From the NCBI GenBank assembly GCA_052034295.1, contig JBPOIS010000167.1:1-18005 (forward strand): DNA of 18,005 bases, in the 5' to 3' direction. Shown here in pieces: positions 1 through 8,537 of this stretch. Origin of the DNA: JBPOIS01 sp052034295. GTDB lineage: Bacteria > Pseudomonadota > Gammaproteobacteria > Pseudomonadales > Moraxellaceae. The position numbers and the translations under genes are program-made. The notes beneath the pieces were generated by a model that was not told the origin of the DNA, did no database searches, and worked only from the letters and a program-made list of their open reading frames with translations. The stretch's first letter is position 1. Each line of letters opens with the position of its first letter.

Positions 1-165
1 GAGCTGCAACAGCGGCTGAATGGGTTGGGGGAGGCACGGGCTGAGGCCATTGTGCTGTATCGGCGCCAGCATGGCCGGTTTGAGCGGGTGGAGGATTTGC
101 TGCAGGTGAGTGGATTCACCCCGCTGACGGTGGCGCGGTTGCGGCCACTGGTGACGGTGGATTGA
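1..165 (+). CDS. ComEA-like helix-hairpin-helix protein, C-terminal part
   Basis: Frame 1 is open from the window edge to a TGA at 163-165, giving 54 residues of the C-terminus; the start lies outside the window. The fragment shows a helix-hairpin-helix pattern (LNGLGEARAEAIVLYR) followed by the RRQHGRFERVEDLL linker and a second, weaker hairpin (VSGFTPLTVARLRPL). This is the usual tandem HhH layout of ComEA-type non-specific DNA-binding domains, which in competent bacteria bind incoming DNA in the periplasm. The usual glycine-rich second hairpin (GIG) is replaced by GFT. Whether the full protein has a signal peptide or other domains cannot be seen. It could equally be another small HhH protein. 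It ends about 35 nt before a terminator shared with the convergent slyD gene. Confidence 0.75.
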   Translation, partial: ELQQRLNGLGEARAEAIVLYRRQHGRFERVEDLLQVSGFTPLTVARLRPLVTVD

Positions 166-201
166 GCTGCAGACGGCTTGGGTGCCGAGGGTGTTTTGAT
201 G

Positions 202-236
202 AAAAAAACCGCAGCACCGTGGCTGCGGTTTTTTTT
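202..236. terminator. Bidirectional intrinsic terminator between the ComEA-like gene and slyD
   Basis: The arms AACCGCAGC (207-215) and GCTGCGGTT (222-230) enclose a 6-nt loop. An A-run on the left (202-208) and a T-run on the right (229-236) let the hairpin act on both strands. It sits between two convergent stop codons. Confidence 0.9.
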
Positions 237-247
237 GGTCATCCGCC

Positions 248-733
248 TCAGTGGTGGTGGTGACCATCCGGGCCGTGGGCGTGGCCGTGGGCCAGCTCTT
301 CGGCGGTGGCCGCACGCACGTCGGCGATGGTGACGTCAAAGTTCAGGGTCTGGCCAGCCATCGGGTGGTTGCCATCGACCACGACGACCTTGTCGTCCAC
401 GGATTTGACCACGACCACGGACATGCCGTCATCGGTCTGGGCCTGGAACTGCATGCCCGGCTCAATCTGGTCCACGCCCTGGAACATCTCGCGAGGCACT
501 TCCTGCACCAGCTCAGCCTGGTATTCGCCATAGCCTTCGCCCGGCTCGACGGTGACCTTGATCTGGTCGCCAGTGGTTTTGCCTTCCAGCGCACGCTCCA
601 GACCGGGGATGATGTTGTGGGCGCCATGCAGGTAGACCAGCGGCTCTCCCTGCGACTGGTCCAGGATGTTGCCCTGGTCATCGGTCAGGGTGTAGTGAAA
701 GGAGACCACCTGGTCTTTGGCAATGCTCGCCAT
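248..733 (-). CDS. slyD: FKBP-type peptidyl-prolyl cis-trans isomerase, SlyD-like
   Basis: The 161-residue product has the SlyD layout. An FKBP half (DQGNILDQS, residues 19-27, and HGAHNIIPGLERALEGK, 36-52) is interrupted by an insert-in-flap domain at about 70-122 and followed by NHPMAGQTLNFDV. The C-terminal tail (149-161) contains seven histidines. SlyD proteins are cytoplasmic prolyl isomerase-chaperones whose His-rich tail binds nickel and other metals; the tail here is shorter than in E. coli. The reading frame extends upstream to 796. I chose the ATG at 731-733 because it starts the conserved MASIAKDQVV sequence and has a GAGGA ribosome site about 8 nt upstream, and because the upstream extension would run through a good promoter. 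It is monocistronic and ends at a shared terminator. Confidence 0.93.
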   Translation of the reverse strand: MASIAKDQVVSFHYTLTDDQGNILDQSQGEPLVYLHGAHNIIPGLERALEGKTTGDQIKVTVEPGEGYGEYQAELVQEVPREMFQGVDQIEPGMQFQAQTDDGMSVVVVKSVDDKVVVVDGNHPMAGQTLNFDVTIADVRAATAEELAHGHAHGPDGHHHH

Positions 734-766
734 ATGCGTGTCCTCAACGGCACAAAAAAGTGCTTC

Positions 767-796
767 ATCATACTGGTTTTTGCGGGACAGTATCAC
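767..796 (-). promoter_or_regulatory. Likely sigma70 promoter of slyD
   Basis: On the minus strand, a -10 box TATGAT (767-772, five of six consensus bases) lies 18 nt from a -35-like GTGATA (791-796, four of six). Transcription would start near 760, giving a leader of about 27 nt before the ATG at 733. Confidence 0.5.
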
Positions 797-962
797 CCAC
801 TTGCCGGGGTTCCTGTCGGTTGTTCACAGAATGACCACAGGCCGTCTGTACAAAAAATCAGCAGGTTGTCGGCGATTTGGCCGGGCTGTCGGCCAGTGTA
901 TTGAATTGTTTCAGTAGACTGTTGTTTACTGGCCCGACACACTTGCAGGGAATGGGGCAGGT

Positions 963-2681
963 ATGCCGGTTTATGGTCTGGACTTCCAGCGTTTTCATGA
1001 GCATCTGATTGAAATCACCCTGGAGGCCACAATACAGCCCGAGCAGCAGTTGTGGCTGCCGGTGTGGATTCCGGGCAGTTATCTGGTCCGTGAGTTTTCC
1101 CGCCACATCGAGGCGGTGCAGGCACAGGTGGATGGCCAGTCGGTGCCGGTGCGCAAGCTGAGCAAAAACCGCTGGCAGGTCTGCCACCCGGTGGGCGGCG
1201 CACTGCGGCTGTCCTATCGGGTGTATGCCTTTGATTTGTCGGTGCGTGGTTCGTACGTGGACCAGCAGCGCATTTATGTGAATCCGGCCACCTGCTGTCT
1301 GGTGGTGGCGGGTCAGGAGTCGCAGCCGCATCAGATGCGGGTGCAGCGGCCCGTGGGCTTTGAACAGGCCACGCTGGTGTGTGCCCTGCCGGTGCAGCGT
1401 GACGGGCAGGTGGCGTCGTGGCAGGCTGACAGTCATGCGCAGCTGATTGACCATCCATTTGAGCTGGCCGAAGTCCAGTCGCTGCAGTTTGAGGCGGCAG
1501 GCCTTGCGCACCGGTTGACCCTGTCGGGCCTGCATCAGGCCCACCTGCCGCGCCTGCAGGCCGACCTGCAGCGGCTGTGTGAGACACAGCTCCGTTTTTT
1601 TGGCCAGGCCCCGTTTGCCGATTACCTGTTCATGGTCATGGCCACCGGCAACCTGTATGGCGGGCTGGAGCACCAGTCCTGTACCAGCCTGATCACGCCG
1701 CGTGACGATTTGCCCGGTGTCCTGGAGCCGGCACAGCCGTCAGCCGGGTATCAGCGGTTTTTGGGCCTGTGCAGTCATGAGTATTTTCATGCATGGCTGG
1801 TGAAATGCATCCGTCCGGAGCCCATGCTGCAGCCCGATCTGGAGCGCGAGGTCTATCTGCCGCTGCTGTGGGTGTTTGAGGGGCTGACCTCCTATTATGA
1901 CGACCTGATGCTGTACCGGGCTGGGCTGATCAGTCGGCAGGCCTACCTGCGCCTGCTGGAAGAACAGATCACCCGCCACTGGCAGACGCCGGGTCACCGG
2001 GTGCAGTCGCTGGCCGAGTCTGGTCTGGATGCGTGGATCAAGTATTACCGTCCAGATGAAAACAGCCCCAATGCCACCACCAGCTACTACAACCACGGCG
2101 CCCTGGCAGGGCTGTCGCTGGATCTGCTGCTGCGCCGCCAGGGTCAGTCGCTGGATGCGCTGATGCACTGGCTGTACGCCGAGGCCCGTCAGGGGCGCAT
2201 GGTCAGTCAGGACCGTCTGCTGACCCGCTTGACCGGCTGGGCCGGTGCAGCGGCCGAAACGTTCTGGCGCGATCAGGTCGAAGGCTGCCAGCCGCTGCCC
2301 CTGGAGGACCAGCTGCAGCAGTTCGGCGTGCGCCTGAAAACCGAGCACAAAGGCGGTACCCTGGGCCTGAAGCTGTCCGAGGCCCATGGGGTCATCACCG
2401 TGCAGCAGGTGCTGCGCGATTCCCCCGCAGCGCGGGCTGGCGTGTCGGCCCATGATCAGATCATTGCGGTGGATGGGATGCGGGCCACCCAGACCCTGCT
2501 GCAAAAGCTCAATCAGGCAGCAACCCGGCCAGTCTGTCTGCAGGTGTTCCGCCGTGATGAGCTGCTGGCGCTGTCCCTGCAGCCCCAGGAGGTGCGTCTG
2601 CCGGTGGCGCGACTGGAGGTGACTGACGAAGCGGCACTGGCTGGCTGGCTGGCCGATGGGGCCGGGAGGACCGCCCCATGA
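963..2681 (+). CDS. M61-family metallopeptidase with C-terminal PDZ domain
   Basis: The 572-residue protein matches the M61 (glycyl aminopeptidase) architecture. It has an N-terminal beta domain with WLPVWIPGSYLVREFSRHIE (31-50), then LYGGLEH (231-237). The zinc site is HEYFH (272-276), with the third ligand probably E306 in WVFEGLTSYYDD. A PDZ domain lies at about 465-540 (GVITVQQVLRDSPAARAG). M61 enzymes are zinc aminopeptidases or endopeptidases with a thermolysin-like fold. All expected catalytic residues are present, so it should be active. No signal peptide is evident, which suggests a cytoplasmic location. The ATG at 963 directly precedes conserved N-terminal sequence. Its stop overlaps the next gene's start (ATGA, 2678-2681), so the two genes are probably co-translated. 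The substrate cannot be inferred. Confidence 0.93.
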   Translation: MPVYGLDFQRFHEHLIEITLEATIQPEQQLWLPVWIPGSYLVREFSRHIEAVQAQVDGQSVPVRKLSKNRWQVCHPVGGALRLSYRVYAFDLSVRGSYVDQQRIYVNPATCCLVVAGQESQPHQMRVQRPVGFEQATLVCALPVQRDGQVASWQADSHAQLIDHPFELAEVQSLQFEAAGLAHRLTLSGLHQAHLPRLQADLQRLCETQLRFFGQAPFADYLFMVMATGNLYGGLEHQSCTSLITPRDDLPGVLEPAQPSAGYQRFLGLCSHEYFHAWLVKCIRPEPMLQPDLEREVYLPLLWVFEGLTSYYDDLMLYRAGLISRQAYLRLLEEQITRHWQTPGHRVQSLAESGLDAWIKYYRPDENSPNATTSYYNHGALAGLSLDLLLRRQGQSLDALMHWLYAEARQGRMVSQDRLLTRLTGWAGAAAETFWRDQVEGCQPLPLEDQLQQFGVRLKTEHKGGTLGLKLSEAHGVITVQQVLRDSPAARAGVSAHDQIIAVDGMRATQTLLQKLNQAATRPVCLQVFRRDELLALSLQPQEVRLPVARLEVTDEAALAGWLADGAGRTAP

Positions 2682-4345
2682 TGGTGTGGTCGCGTCCGGT
2701 CGGGGATGACTTGCTGGCCGAGGACCAGCCCAACCTGATTGAGCAGATGGAGTTCATGGCCCGCAAGCACCCGGATCAGGTCATGCTGCAGGGAGAGCAG
2801 GGCCAGCTGACCTGGGCTGACTTTCGTCAGGCGGTGCGTGCCGTGGCATCCTGGATGCGCCGCGAGGGGCAGATGCGCCCTGGTGACCGGGTGGGGCTGT
2901 ACCGGACCGATGGATTTGCCTATCTGATCCTCCTGTATGGCTGCTGGATGGCCCGGCTGATTCCGGTGAATCTGGGGCTGGCGCTGGACAATCAGACCCT
3001 GAGTGTGCGCCTGCAGGAAAGTGGCTGCCGCATGCTGGTGATTGGTCAGGCCCATCTGGTGGCGTGCCAGACTGCATTGCTGCGCTCACCCGTGCGCAAG
3101 GTGGTGGTGACCCGGCCTGACGACACGGCCCCGCTGTGGTCCTGGCTGGCCCACCGGCTGGATCCCCGCATCTGGTGGCGCCTGCTGCGCCAGGAAGACA
3201 CGTTGTTTGAGCCGTATGCGCTGCGCGACATTCTGGAGGAACAGGGCAGCCGACGCTTTGATCCGCTCGACCCTGAGCAGATTGCCCTGATCCACTACAC
3301 CAATGGCCTGAGCAGTGAGCCCCGGGCGGTCAGCTATAATTTTGGTGTGCTGATGTCGGCGGTGGCCCGGGCCAGTGCCCTGTACAGTGAGTGGCTGCTA
3401 CCCAATCGCCTGCACGTGTGCTGGGTGCCACTGTCGCTGTCGCTGGGGCTGGGCTATGGGTTGCTGGTGCTGTACCGTGGCGGCCGACTGTGCCTGTCGA
3501 GTGTGGCCGGTCTGCGCCGTCATCCGGCGCGGATGCTGGAACAGGCGGTGTCCATGGCAGGCCATCCTGCAGTGTATCGGCATTTGCAGGAGGCACAGCT
3601 GCCCCCCGAGCTGTTGCAGCAGGCGCGGTTGTTTTTTTGTGGTGGTGCACACGTGCCGCTGGCGCTGCAGCAGCAGTGGCACCAGCTGACAGGCCACTAT
3701 ATCCACGCCACATACGGGCTGAGCGAGGCCGGTTTTCTGGTGGCGGCCCACACGCCAATGGACGTGAATCCGCACACCGATGGGCGGATTCTGCCGGGCA
3801 TCCACCACCGGCTGTGTCATCCGGCACAGCAAGTGGACACGGGCACCGACACCGGCGAGCTCTGGCTGCAGAGCCAGCTGATGATGAGTGCCTATTGGCA
3901 GAACCGTGGTGCCATGGAAAGCCGCATGACCCGCGATGGCTGGTTGCGAACCGGTGATCTGGTACGAATCCAGAACCATCAGGTGACGGTGATCTGCCGG
4001 TGCAGCGACCTGCTCTGGCGCCATGAGCAGATGATCCTGCCGCAGACCCTGGAGCAGGTGGCCGGCCAGCACGCCCAGGTTCGGGCCAGCGCGGCGATCC
4101 AGGACACCCAGGGGGTACACCGGCCGATTGTGCTGCTGGTGGAGGCCGAGCCGAGTCTGGACCTGGACGGTCTGACCCTGCTGCTGATGGACCGGCTGGA
4201 GGATGGTGAGCTGCCGGATCAGGTGGTGCGGGTGGACCGCCTGCCGCGCAGTGTGCAGGGCGAAGTCTCGCGGCGCATGGCCCGCGAGTGTTTCCTGTCC
4301 CCCGAGGCTGACCCGGACTGCGCCCGTGGCGGCGTGGCCTCCTGA
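2678..4345 (+). CDS. Degenerate ANL-superfamily protein (acyl-CoA synthetase / AMP-binding fold)
   Basis: The 555-residue protein has the overall layout of a long-chain acyl-CoA synthetase: LTWADFRQAVRAVASWM near the N-terminus, YGLSEAG (346-352), GWLRTGD (421-427) and a C-terminal lid domain. Two signatures are eroded. The P-loop (canonical YTSGTTGxPKG) reads YTNGLSSEPRAV (207-218), with the T-T-G core and the lysine lost. The catalytic lysine of the C-terminal PxxxxGKxxRR motif is Glu529 (LPRSVQGEVSRRMAR). The frame is intact with no stop, so it looks like a maintained, probably adenylation-deficient homologue rather than a decaying gene. The ribosome site GGGAGGA is 8 nt before the start. 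It overlaps the M61 gene by 4 nt and its 3' end is antisense to rluE. A divergent but active ligase remains possible. Confidence 0.82.
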   Translation: MMVWSRPVGDDLLAEDQPNLIEQMEFMARKHPDQVMLQGEQGQLTWADFRQAVRAVASWMRREGQMRPGDRVGLYRTDGFAYLILLYGCWMARLIPVNLGLALDNQTLSVRLQESGCRMLVIGQAHLVACQTALLRSPVRKVVVTRPDDTAPLWSWLAHRLDPRIWWRLLRQEDTLFEPYALRDILEEQGSRRFDPLDPEQIALIHYTNGLSSEPRAVSYNFGVLMSAVARASALYSEWLLPNRLHVCWVPLSLSLGLGYGLLVLYRGGRLCLSSVAGLRRHPARMLEQAVSMAGHPAVYRHLQEAQLPPELLQQARLFFCGGAHVPLALQQQWHQLTGHYIHATYGLSEAGFLVAAHTPMDVNPHTDGRILPGIHHRLCHPAQQVDTGTDTGELWLQSQLMMSAYWQNRGAMESRMTRDGWLRTGDLVRIQNHQVTVICRCSDLLWRHEQMILPQTLEQVAGQHAQVRASAAIQDTQGVHRPIVLLVEAEPSLDLDGLTLLLMDRLEDGELPDQVVRVDRLPRSVQGEVSRRMARECFLSPEADPDCARGGVAS

Positions 4346-4911
4346 ACGGCCTGGCGTGGCCTGGGCGTCTGGGCCACAGCAACCGTGGTGTGGGTGCCGG
4401 GTGCCAGTTCACCGAGCCGGTAGGGCCCGATCGCCACCCGCACCAGCCGCAGCGTGGGGTGGCCAACCGCCGCGGTCATGCGGCGCACCTGACGGTTGCG
4501 ACCTTCATGGATGGCGATTTCCAGCCAGCACGTGGGAATCTGCGCCCGGAACCGTACCGGCGGCTGGCGTGGCCACAGCGCGGGGGGCTCAATCCGCTGG
4601 ACCCGGGCCGGCAGGGTGGGGCCATCGCTGAGCAGTACGCCCTGGCGCAGCTGCTGCAGGGCATCGTCGTCCGGGATGTTTTCCACCTGCACCCAATAGG
4701 TTTTCCAGGCCTTGTGGCGCGGGTCGGTGAGGCGGTGGTTAAGCTGGCCATCGTCCGTCAGCAGCAGCAGGCCTTCTGAGTCCCGGTCCAGACGCCCGGC
4801 CACGCGCAGGGCCGGATCGTCGATAAAATCCGCCAGCGTCTGCCGGTCGCCCTCACGGCGGAACTGGGTCAGCACATCGTAGGGTTTGTTGAACAGAACC
4901 AGTCTGGGCAC
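4219..4911 (-). CDS. rluE: Pseudouridine synthase, RluE-like (RsuA/RluB/E/F family)
   Basis: The product has 230 residues. It starts VLFNKPYDVLTQF, has the catalytic motif GRLDRDSEGLLLL (39-51; nucleophile Asp42), then EIAIHEGRNRQVRRMTAAVGHPTLRLVR, all typical of the RluE branch. There is no N-terminal S4 domain, as expected for RluE. E. coli RluE converts uridine 2457 of 23S rRNA to pseudouridine; the target here is assumed from homology. The start is GTG (4909-4911): the in-frame stop at 4933-4935 leaves no ATG upstream, and the nearby ATG at 4917-4919 is out of frame. The last 41 or so residues are Arg/Ser/Thr-rich, lie beyond the conserved fold, and are encoded antisense to the end of the preceding convergent gene. 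No terminator separates the pair. Confidence 0.9.
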   Translation of the reverse strand: MPRLVLFNKPYDVLTQFRREGDRQTLADFIDDPALRVAGRLDRDSEGLLLLTDDGQLNHRLTDPRHKAWKTYWVQVENIPDDDALQQLRQGVLLSDGPTLPARVQRIEPPALWPRQPPVRFRAQIPTCWLEIAIHEGRNRQVRRMTAAVGHPTLRLVRVAIGPYRLGELAPGTHTTVAVAQTPRPRQAVQEATPPRAQSGSASGDRKHSRAMRRETSPCTLRGRRSTRTT

Positions 4912-4996
4912 CGTGGCATTCCACCCGTAGCGTTATCATGCGGAAAAATACAGTTATTTGCGATTAAAATCACCCTGTGGCCCCGGGATTGCTAAG

Positions 4997-5015
4997 ATTG
5001 AGAACAATTTTCAAT
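4997..5015. promoter_or_regulatory. AT-rich inverted repeat upstream of icd
   Basis: ATTGAGAA and TTTTCAAT form an imperfect inverted repeat (seven of eight positions) around CAA, about 83 nt before the icd start. It stands out in a GC-rich genome and could be a regulator binding site. I could not match it convincingly to a Fur or other known consensus, nor place a clear sigma70 promoter around it. Confidence 0.3.
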
Positions 5016-5097
5016 GTCCAGCCGCGACACGACCCCCGTGTCCACAGTCTGGCCTGGAAATCTGTGATTGATCAACAAGACAGGGAGCACCTATACA

Positions 5098-6354
<1,257 letters not shown>

Positions 6355-6373
6355 TTCAGGGTTTTGCGTCCAG

Positions 6374-6402
6374 AAAAGGCAGGAGCACATCCTGCTTTTT
6401 TT
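6374..6402 (+). terminator. Intrinsic terminator of icd
   Basis: GCAGGA (6379-6384) and TCCTGC (6390-6395) pair around a 5-nt loop, followed by seven Ts. A preceding A-run can extend the stem. It lies 20 nt after the icd stop, so the following acyltransferase gene probably has its own promoter. Confidence 0.9.
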
Positions 6403-6451
6403 ATGCAACAACGCAGGCAAACCGTGCAGAGGAGCACAGGGTGGGCAGACC

Positions 6452-7552
6452 ATGAGGGCGAACTTTGCTCAGGTGGCCGGGGTGGCGAACCAGCGGACGG
6501 ACTTTCCCTTCCTGCAGACTGCCTTCTGGCAGGCCCTGCAGGACACGCAGGTGATCGGTGCGGGCAGTGACTGGCCGCTACAGGTGCTGGCGGCTGGCGG
6601 GGCGTGTCTGCCGCTGTTTACCCGACACAGCCACCGCGGCGAGTATGTGTTTGACCAGATGTGGGCGCGTGCCTATACCCAGATGGGACTGGACTATTAC
6701 CCCCGTCTGGTGACCAGCATTCCCTACACCCCCGTGGTGGGACCCCGGCTGTGGGGCCAGCCCGGTGACGCGGCGATCCAGCAGCTCTGGGCGCAGATCT
6801 GCGACCAGATTGAGGTCCAGCAGGCCTCCAGCTGGCACCTTTTATTTGCCGATGCGCCGACCCGTGAGGCGTTCCTGGAGGCCAGCGGCGGGCAGTTGAT
6901 CGTGCGTACCGATTGCCAGTATGTGTGGCAGGATCAGGGCTATGGCGATTTTGAGGGCTTTCTCGCTGCACTGACCGCCAAGCGCCGCAAAAACATCCGC
7001 ACCGAGCGCCGCCGGGTGGCGGAGCAGGGCATCACCGTGCAGTGGGTGGCGGGGGCTGAGCTGACGCCCGCGCACTGGCGGGATTTTTTTGCCTGCTATG
7101 CGATGACCTATGCGGTACGTGGGCAGCAGCCCTATTTGTCGCAGCGGTTGTTTGAGCAGCTTGGCCAGACCCTGCCGGCGCAACTGGCCGTGTGCTTTGG
7201 GGTGCTGGACGGTCAGCGCGTGGCAGCGGCGCTGTTTTTCAGGGATGCGCAGTCGCTGTATGGCCGTTATTGGGGCAGTGTGGCAGCGGTGGATTTTTTG
7301 CACTTTGAGCTGTGCTATTACCAGGGCATTGAGTATGCGCTGCGCCATGGCCTGCGCCGCTTTGACCCCGGTACGCAGGGCGAACACAAGCTGATCCGGG
7401 GCTTTGCGCCGGTACTGACCGAGTCACTGCACCAGATTGCCCACCCCCGGCTGCGGGCGGCCATCCGGGCGTTCTGTGCGCGTGAGCGCCAGCAGGTGCT
7501 GGCGTACCAGCAGGCAGCGGTGCAGGCCTTGCCGTTCAGGGTGCCCGATTAG
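6452..7552 (+). CDS. FemAB-like / GNAT-fold acyltransferase (PF04339 family)
   Basis: The 366-residue product matches the FemAB-like family often labelled peptidoglycan biosynthesis or GNAT N-acetyltransferase. The diagnostic run from the N-terminal third is HSHRGEYVFDQMWARAYTQ, then YYPRLVTSIPYTPVVGPRL. The second half has the GNAT-type fold with AALTAKRRKNIRTERRRV, ALFFRDAQSLYGRYWGS, and a C-terminal DPGTQGEHKLIRGF, all conserved in the family. The biochemical substrate of this family is not established. The frame is open from 6320, through the icd terminator, so I use the ATG at 6452; a GTGGG stretch lies just upstream. The stop codon overlaps that of the convergent alpha/beta hydrolase by 4 nt. 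A role with that neighbour is not implied by the opposite orientation. Confidence 0.85.
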   Translation: MRANFAQVAGVANQRTDFPFLQTAFWQALQDTQVIGAGSDWPLQVLAAGGACLPLFTRHSHRGEYVFDQMWARAYTQMGLDYYPRLVTSIPYTPVVGPRLWGQPGDAAIQQLWAQICDQIEVQQASSWHLLFADAPTREAFLEASGGQLIVRTDCQYVWQDQGYGDFEGFLAALTAKRRKNIRTERRRVAEQGITVQWVAGAELTPAHWRDFFACYAMTYAVRGQQPYLSQRLFEQLGQTLPAQLAVCFGVLDGQRVAAALFFRDAQSLYGRYWGSVAAVDFLHFELCYYQGIEYALRHGLRRFDPGTQGEHKLIRGFAPVLTESLHQIAHPRLRAAIRAFCARERQQVLAYQQAAVQALPFRVPD

Positions 7553-8445
7553 CGCTGCAGCCACCGGCCCAGTTCGCGGGTAAAGGCAATCGGCTGCTCA
7601 ATCGGAATCAGGTGCCCGGCGCGCGGGAACAGCACGGCCTGGGCCTGTGGCAGCAGATACACCAGGGCCTGCTGGCCTTCCAGGTCGTACACCCGGGAAT
7701 GCTGGCCGATCATCACCGTGGTGGGCACAGTCAGCCGGGGCAGGCTGGGGCGAAAATCATAGCCCTGCTGCAGATAGCCCTGCATGATGCGGATCTGGCT
7801 GGCCCAGCCGGGCTGATCCAGCCGGTCCAGCCAGTGAAACAGCCGTGGCAGTTGCCGGGCCAGCTGTTGATGCAGGGGTGCGGTGGCGGTCTCGGCCTGA
7901 AACTCGGCCCGCAGGGCATGCAGCTTGCGCCGCAGCGGTTCGGGCAGGTGTGCGTAGGGCAGGTGCGCATGCCGGGTTAGCTCGGACAGGTCTTCGGCAA
8001 AGCGCGCGAACAGCCCCGCCTGCCGGGTGCCAAATGACCCCCACGGCCAGTCCGGCTGGTTGTGGATCACCGGCGACTGGTCGATGTGCAGGTAGTGACT
8101 GACCCCGGCAAACTCGCCCGCCGCGTGCAGGGCCAGCGCGGTGGATGCGCCCATCGAGATCCCGCCCAGCCGGTAGCGCTGCAGGCCGAGCTGGCGGCGC
8201 AGCTGCACCAGATCGCGCACATACACGCCCAGAAAATCCGCCTCTGGCATCGGCAGCCGTGCCGAACGGCCAAAGCCGCGCAGGTGCGGCAGGATAAACT
8301 GGAACTGCCGGCGATACGGCCACACAAACGGTATCCAGCTGCGTGCATCCATGCCAAAGCCATGCAGCAACACCACCGGCTCACCCTGACCGATCAGCTC
8401 TACGGGCATCGACAGCCCGTGTTCCAGCGAAATGTGGCGCAGCAT
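7549..8445 (-). CDS. Alpha/beta-fold hydrolase
   Basis: The 298-residue protein has the standard alpha/beta hydrolase elements. These are the oxyanion motif VVLLHGFGMDARSW (24-37), LPHLRGFGRS (52-61), the nucleophile elbow GGISMGAS with Ser97, and the catalytic histidine H278 in FPRAGHLIPIEQP. The acid is probably the Asp in SRVYDLEG. There is no signal peptide, so it should act in the cytoplasm. The family hydrolyses esters, lactones, epoxides and carbon-carbon bonds, and the substrate cannot be predicted here. The ATG at 8443-8445 is followed immediately by family-typical sequence, but its ribosome site is weak. The leader contains a terminator-like hairpin about 20 nt upstream, which may matter for control. 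It is convergent with, and overlaps by 4 nt, the FemAB-like gene. Confidence 0.88.
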   Translation of the reverse strand: MLRHISLEHGLSMPVELIGQGEPVVLLHGFGMDARSWIPFVWPYRRQFQFILPHLRGFGRSARLPMPEADFLGVYVRDLVQLRRQLGLQRYRLGGISMGASTALALHAAGEFAGVSHYLHIDQSPVIHNQPDWPWGSFGTRQAGLFARFAEDLSELTRHAHLPYAHLPEPLRRKLHALRAEFQAETATAPLHQQLARQLPRLFHWLDRLDQPGWASQIRIMQGYLQQGYDFRPSLPRLTVPTTVMIGQHSRVYDLEGQQALVYLLPQAQAVLFPRAGHLIPIEQPIAFTRELGRWLQR

Positions 8446-8465
8446 GAACCCAACCCCGTGGCCGC

Positions 8466-8489
8466 AAAAAAGCCACTGTAGCGGCTTTT
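8466..8489 (-). terminator. Terminator-like hairpin in the leader of the alpha/beta hydrolase gene
   Basis: Read on the minus strand, AAAAGCCGC and GTGGCTTTT pair (one G-U) around TACA, followed by further Ts. This has intrinsic-terminator form in the direction of the hydrolase gene, ending about 20 nt before its ATG. On the plus strand the same stem has an A-C mismatch and only four Ts, so the minus-strand reading is better. It could attenuate the hydrolase, or end a transcript antisense to the flavodoxin gene's promoter region. Confidence 0.5.
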
Positions 8490-8537
8490 GCCGGAGGTGG
8501 GCAGCGGCGGCCCGGACCCAGGTGATGAAAAAAACCG

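Noticed and set aside
901..930. Possible promoter for the M61 gene (TTGAAT, 18 nt, TTTACT)
   Set aside because: Both boxes match only four of six positions, so I do not list it as a feature, although the position is reasonable.
858..1673. Long minus-strand open frame (271 codons) across the start of the M61 gene
   Set aside because: It is antisense to conserved M61 sequence, and its product is a His/Gln/Arg-rich composition typical of a shadow frame in GC-rich DNA.
3330..4466. 378-codon minus-strand frame antisense to the ANL gene
   Set aside because: The Pro/Ala/Gly/Arg-rich product is a compositional artefact, and it would also overlap rluE on the same strand in another frame.
4997..5015. 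Fur box upstream of icd
   Set aside because: The symmetry and AT-richness are suggestive, but too few positions agree with the GATAAT-repeat consensus.
8523..8537. A 15-base match (TGATGAAAAAAACCG) shared with the terminator region at about 198-212
   Set aside because: It is built around an A-run and ends at different sequence on both sides. It is most likely coincidence rather than a repeat family.
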